A stretch of DNA of 64,000 nt from the NCBI RefSeq assembly GCF_007860175.1, contig NZ_SJPX01000002.1:1488001-1552000 (forward strand). The letters are read 5' to 3'. The translations under genes and the position numbers were made by a program. This stretch comes from Rubripirellula reticaptiva (GTDB lineage Bacteria; Planctomycetota; Planctomycetia; Pirellulales; Pirellulaceae). Position 1 is the first letter of the stretch; each line of letters starts with the position of its first letter. The notes beneath the pieces are model-generated. The model saw nothing but the letters and a program-made list of their open reading frames with translations, ran no database searches and had not been told where the DNA came from. Of the stretch, positions 60,639 to 64,000 are shown in pieces.

Positions 60639-61626
60639 ATGCACCTTCAAGTGGTTTAGAATTCAAAGTTGCCTGACGTCGCAAACGCGAACGTCGACCC
60701 AAGAACCATGCCAGCGCCCCAGCACCGATTCCCCACGGCAACAATTGTTTCAGATTGTTCCAGTTCATCGTCGGAGTGATCGGATCACCGGAAATTGAAA
60801 AACGCTGGTCTTCATTCGCAAGATCACCGCTCAAGATGCTGCGGTGCACCAGCAGATCCGGTTGCAGCAACCCCGCCGAATCAGCCGTCGCCATGAACTG
60901 CTTGGCCGGGCGATTGGAACGTACAAATCCAGTGGCTTGGTCTCGCACGTCACTGTTCACGTAGCCATCGACGATGCTATCCCAAGCCGCATGCTGCAAA
61001 TACAACGCATGGTCAAATCGTTCGACCGAGTGCACTTCACCGTCGTGAATGTGCACCGTGGGAAAGAACACTTCCGCAGGCCAGCGTGTCGCAAACTCCA
61101 TCGCCATCGGATGAGGCTTTCCCGACAATTTCTTGAGCTGAAAAACAGCGAATCCAAAGTCGTGGTAAAGCGGCAATTGATCCCAGACCGACGAGGCAAT
61201 CGAAAACTGAGGATCAAGCCGATCAAAGTCCTGCAGCGAGGGAACGTATGAAGCGATGTAGTCGCCAATCTCTTGAACCTCGATCATTGCCGCCGATGAG
61301 CTCGTGATCAGTTCGTTGGTTGAACAACCAATCGACACACCAGGGATGAACGGAAACCCACGTTCAAAATGCGAGAAGAAATCGGGGTACCCTTCCAACG
61401 AAATGAATCGCAGTGGCCTACCGCCAGCCAATGAATCATTCGCCGCTGAATCATGGGTGTCTCCATCACGGACAGCCAAATCAATCGGCAGCGGCAATAT
61501 CATCGCTGTGGGCGATTCGGACTCGTACTCCATCTCGTACGCCAAGAACTGAGTCCCCGATGCGGCCAAGCGACCAAAGATTCGCGTGTTCCCCACATGC
61601 GAAACGGGCTGACTGAAACAACACAT
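60637..61626 (-). CDS. Unrecognised protein with C-terminal membrane anchor
   Basis: The product (329 residues) starts MCCFSQPVSHVGNTRIFGRL. A conserved N-terminal Cys pair and many aromatic and charged residues follow, with a histidine-rich central part (VHIHDGEVHSVERFDH). A single hydrophobic segment near residues 290-306 (WGIGAGALAWFLGRR) could be a C-terminal anchor. I do not recognise a family. ATG 61626 is used rather than 61665 because the shorter N-terminus looks conserved-like. It faces the lipoprotein gene. Confidence 0.6.
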   Translation of the reverse strand: MCCFSQPVSHVGNTRIFGRLAASGTQFLAYEMEYESESPTAMILPLPIDLAVRDGDTHDSAANDSLAGGRPLRFISLEGYPDFFSHFERGFPFIPGVSIGCSTNELITSSSAAMIEVQEIGDYIASYVPSLQDFDRLDPQFSIASSVWDQLPLYHDFGFAVFQLKKLSGKPHPMAMEFATRWPAEVFFPTVHIHDGEVHSVERFDHALYLQHAAWDSIVDGYVNSDVRDQATGFVRSNRPAKQFMATADSAGLLQPDLLVHRSILSGDLANEDQRFSISGDPITPTMNWNNLKQLLPWGIGAGALAWFLGRRSRLRRQATLNSKPLEGA

Positions 61627-61759
61627 ACCAATGCCCTCTTCTTCGTTTGAACGCCAGTAATCCAAATATACGGTATCATCAGCGGCATCAAATTGCTGGA
61701 TGGGGACGCTAGATTTGCGTCTTTGTCTCCGTTTGCCTCATTGATCCAGGATCTTCGCG

Positions 61760-63073
61760 ATGACCATACCTCCCTCTGCCGTTTCTGTGATCTTGATCGG
61801 GATGATTTTGACGGCGATGACTTCGCCAGGTCCAGCAAACGCTCAATCGACCGGCACGGCGGCAAAAGCATGGCGTGCCGATCCGGCGATCGTGGCCAAG
61901 CTTTCCCAAAAGCGATCGGAATTCAATTACGACGAATCGAAGGTGCCCAAGTATTCAATTCCCGATCCGCTGGTGATGCAAAATGGCGATCCAGTCACCT
62001 CTGCCGACCAATGGTTCGACCAGCGCCGACCTGAACTGCTCGATTCGTTCCGGAAACTCGTTTACGGCCAGCGCCCCGACACACAGTATTCGCTTTCTTT
62101 CGCGACAGTTTCCGAAGCAACCATCCTGGATGGCACCGCAATCGGGAAAACAATCACGGCCACGCTGCAAATCGATGACCACACGTTTTCGTTCCCCTTT
62201 GTGTTGTTCACTCCGACCAATGCCGGTAATGACCTGCCTGCGGTCATTCTCATCAACAACCGATCGTTTCCATCGGTTGATGAAGTGAACAGCAAGTACG
62301 ATTCGTTTTTCCCGGTCAAAGACCTGATCGATCGTGGATACGCGGCGGCCGCGTTCTTTACATCCGATGTCGATCCCGATCGCGCGGACGGTTTTGCCGA
62401 TGGCATTCGCGGATTCTTCGCTCAGGGTAAACCACTGGCCGACGACGCTTGGCGAAGTCTGTCGGCTTGGGGATTTGCTGCCAGTCGTGTGCTGGACTAC
62501 CTCGAACGACTGCCGGAAATTGACTCGTCGCGAGTTGCTGTCGTCGGCCATTCTCGGGGCGGAAAAACTTCGCTGTGGGCGGCTGCCGAAGACCCTCGAT
62601 TTGCGGTCGCGTACAGCAACCATTCCGGATGCGGCGGCGCTGCCCTATCGCGTCGAGCCTTTGGTGAAACCGTCGATCGAATCACGTCCGCATTTCCGCA
62701 TTGGTTCAGTCCCAATTTTGCAAAGTATGCTGGCCGAGAAAACGAATTGCCGATCGATCAACACGAATTATTTTCGCTGATCGCTCCGCGTCCCGTCTAT
62801 GTAGCCAGCGCTGACGAAGACTTGTGGGCTGACCCGCGAGGCGAATATTTATCGCTCGTGCTATCCGCACCGGTGTATCAATTGCTTGGCAAACGATCGA
62901 TCGGCGATGAAGTCATCGCAGACTCTGATTTGACCAACTCCGCCTACCCGCCACCGCTGGATCACCCCGTCATCGTGGGCCAAACGGGCTATCACATCGG
63001 TTCCGGTGGCCACGGATTGACCCATGTGGATTGGAAGAACTTCCTAGATTTTTTCGGTAGGCTGCCGAAGTGA
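61760..63073 (+). CDS. Secreted alpha/beta-hydrolase, CE15-like glucuronoyl esterase
   Basis: The 437-residue protein has a signal peptide (about 1-28). The nucleophile motif is GHSRGGKT with Ser265 (positions 263-270). Further CE15-like parts are NHSGCGGAA and the catalytic His in GHGLTHVDW near the C-terminus. CE15 enzymes cleave glucuronoyl esters between lignin and xylan; marine versions act on algal polymers. Its start is 15 bases after an AT-poor stretch; GTG 63070 of the next gene overlaps its stop by four bases. Confidence 0.8.
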   Translation: MTIPPSAVSVILIGMILTAMTSPGPANAQSTGTAAKAWRADPAIVAKLSQKRSEFNYDESKVPKYSIPDPLVMQNGDPVTSADQWFDQRRPELLDSFRKLVYGQRPDTQYSLSFATVSEATILDGTAIGKTITATLQIDDHTFSFPFVLFTPTNAGNDLPAVILINNRSFPSVDEVNSKYDSFFPVKDLIDRGYAAAAFFTSDVDPDRADGFADGIRGFFAQGKPLADDAWRSLSAWGFAASRVLDYLERLPEIDSSRVAVVGHSRGGKTSLWAAAEDPRFAVAYSNHSGCGGAALSRRAFGETVDRITSAFPHWFSPNFAKYAGRENELPIDQHELFSLIAPRPVYVASADEDLWADPRGEYLSLVLSAPVYQLLGKRSIGDEVIADSDLTNSAYPPPLDHPVIVGQTGYHIGSGGHGLTHVDWKNFLDFFGRLPK

Positions 63074-64000
63074 GTTTGGCCGGAACCATTCTCGTAGGTG
63101 CCGGTGTCGTCGGACGATCGATCTTACGCGCCCACATCGACGCCCGGATATCGGTCCATCTGGTCGACATGAATCCATCTGCGATCGAGCTCGCGATCGA
63201 TTCACTAGACCTAAGCGACGACTGGCAGGTCATGCCACCAGCTCAAATCAGCGAGTCGTTGACCACCGTTCCAATTCGACATGGTAGAGACAGCGAGCCG
63301 CGACCGACAATTTTAATCGAATCCATTGCCGAGCGATTGGACGTCAAACAAAAGTTCTTTGCCGAAGCGGCGCAAGTCTTTGCTGATGAAACGGTTTTCT
63401 GCAGCAACACATCAACGCTGCGGATCACGACGATCGCGTCGTCGCTTCAATGCGCTAGCCGATTTGCAGGGATGCACTTCTTCATGCCGGTCGAACAGCG
63501 ACCGGCTGTTGAAATTGTTCGCGGCGAACGCACCAGCGAAGCAACCATCCAAGCCTGCAACCAACATGTCCTGCGTCTCGGAAAAGAACCGCTGGTGGTC
63601 AAAGACAGCCCCGGTTTTATCGTCAATCGGTTGTTATCACCGTATTTGAACCAAGCGATGCTGCTGCTGTGCCATGGTGTTGCCGCCGACCGGATCGAGC
63701 GTGCGGCGATCGCGTATGGAATGCCGATGTCGCCACTCGAATTGATTGACACCATCGGAACTCGCACAACGTTTGATGCTGGCCGCGTGTACTGGCAATC
63801 GTTTCCCAATCGGATCGCTCCAGCACCCATGCTAGGAAAAATGATCAAGACTGGACGACTAGGCAAGTCGGTCGGCGCAGGGTTCTACGATTACACGAAC
63901 GGCCAACGTTCCCAGGATCTAGCGCCGGAGACCATAAAACTTGCCGAGAGTTATTTTCGGCCCATCGCGGAACTAACCGATCTTGATCTAGTCGAGCTCC
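63070..64000 (+). CDS. 3-hydroxyacyl-CoA dehydrogenase (N-terminal part, cut by the window edge)
   Basis: The frame opens with GTG 63070, overlapping the previous stop, and runs to the window end with no stop. The Rossmann motif is GAGVVGRSI (residues 10-18), then SNTSTLRIT, GMHFFMPVEQRPAVEIV and KDSPGFIVNRLL as in FadB/HbdA-type dehydrogenases. An LGKSVGAGFYDY motif follows. A FadB/FadJ-type hydratase domain, if any, would lie beyond the edge. The domain begins with the dehydrogenase part, so a stand-alone or dehydrogenase-first protein is likely. Confidence 0.9.
   Translation, partial: MSLAGTILVGAGVVGRSILRAHIDARISVHLVDMNPSAIELAIDSLDLSDDWQVMPPAQISESLTTVPIRHGRDSEPRPTILIESIAERLDVKQKFFAEAAQVFADETVFCSNTSTLRITTIASSLQCASRFAGMHFFMPVEQRPAVEIVRGERTSEATIQACNQHVLRLGKEPLVVKDSPGFIVNRLLSPYLNQAMLLLCHGVAADRIERAAIAYGMPMSPLELIDTIGTRTTFDAGRVYWQSFPNRIAPAPMLGKMIKTGRLGKSVGAGFYDYTNGQRSQDLAPETIKLAESYFRPIAELTDLDLVEL

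Noticed and set aside
1-64000. tRNA, rRNA, CRISPR array, transposon or prophage
   Set aside because: No cloverleaf with CCA end, no spaced identical repeats, no transposase, integrase or phage protein was recognised.

Overview
The window looks like a chromosomal segment of a marine-type planctomycete, most likely family Pirellulaceae (Rhodopirellula relatives). The signs are: a bacterial microcompartment (BMC) locus of the Planctomycetes/Verrucomicrobia type; a periplasmic sulfatase, a DUF1080 protein, a Tat-type Gfo/Idh/MocA protein and NHL- and LRR-repeat lipoproteins; the futalosine menaquinone genes mqnA/mqnC; moderate GC; frequent GTG/TTG starts and weak ribosome binding sites. No rRNA, tRNA, CRISPR array, transposase or integrase was recognised, so it reads as core chromosome with one large catabolic island.

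Layout. 1-10.5 kb: MoxR ATPase, methyltransferase, DUF202 protein, Cys-rich lipoprotein, hemW/metallo-hydrolase/scpA on the minus strand, then ilvH-ilvC-DUF4254 and a TlpA-like thioredoxin with a DUF1080 protein on plus. 10.5-19.1 kb: a long minus-strand run (thymidine kinase, DUF2238 membrane protein, LRR lipoprotein, Gfo/Idh/MocA, sulfatase, GT1 glycosyltransferase, FHA-GAF-sigma54 activator). 19.4-23.0 kb: type III polyketide synthase, facing methyltransferase, and an anti-sigma-like membrane protein. A 244-bp gap at 23.0-23.25 kb holds nested inverted repeats.

23.2-31.9 kb is the centrepiece: a 12-gene minus-strand BMC locus. From the promoter side it encodes a DeoR-family repressor, PduL phosphotransacylase, two BMC-H shell proteins, acetate kinase, a BMC-P protein, CoA-acylating aldehyde dehydrogenase, a second BMC-P, an uncharacterised PduM/EutQ-reminiscent protein, a third BMC-P, a class II aldolase and a lactate/malate-type dehydrogenase. 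Together they fit breakdown of L-fuculose-1-phosphate or L-rhamnulose-1-phosphate to DHAP plus lactaldehyde inside a protein shell, oxidation of lactaldehyde through lactoyl-CoA and lactoyl-phosphate to lactate plus ATP, and NADH recycling. Four cargo proteins carry terminal amphipathic helices that look like encapsulation peptides. A divergent SDR and a TIM-barrel sugar isomerase follow.

33.9-46.4 kb: housekeeping and miscellaneous (secreted LamG-like protein, holB-rpiB-Sua5/phosphatase fusion, NHL lipoprotein, WYL-like mini-protein, mqnC-mqnA-rluA-like, phytoene-dehydrogenase-like oxidase, SLC12-type transporter). 46.5-53.8 kb: an export locus without an obvious ABC, RND or MFS pump: TolC-like lipoprotein, divergent from a GAF-HlyD protein, an HlyD adaptor and a three-part protein (PqqD-like, M50 metalloprotease, HlyD). 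53.8-57.6 kb: tonB and hemP divergent from a TonB-dependent receptor with heme-receptor features. 57.7-64 kb: small membrane protein, BON-domain protein, lipoprotein, an unrecognised protein, a CE15-like esterase and a 3-hydroxyacyl-CoA dehydrogenase cut by the window end.
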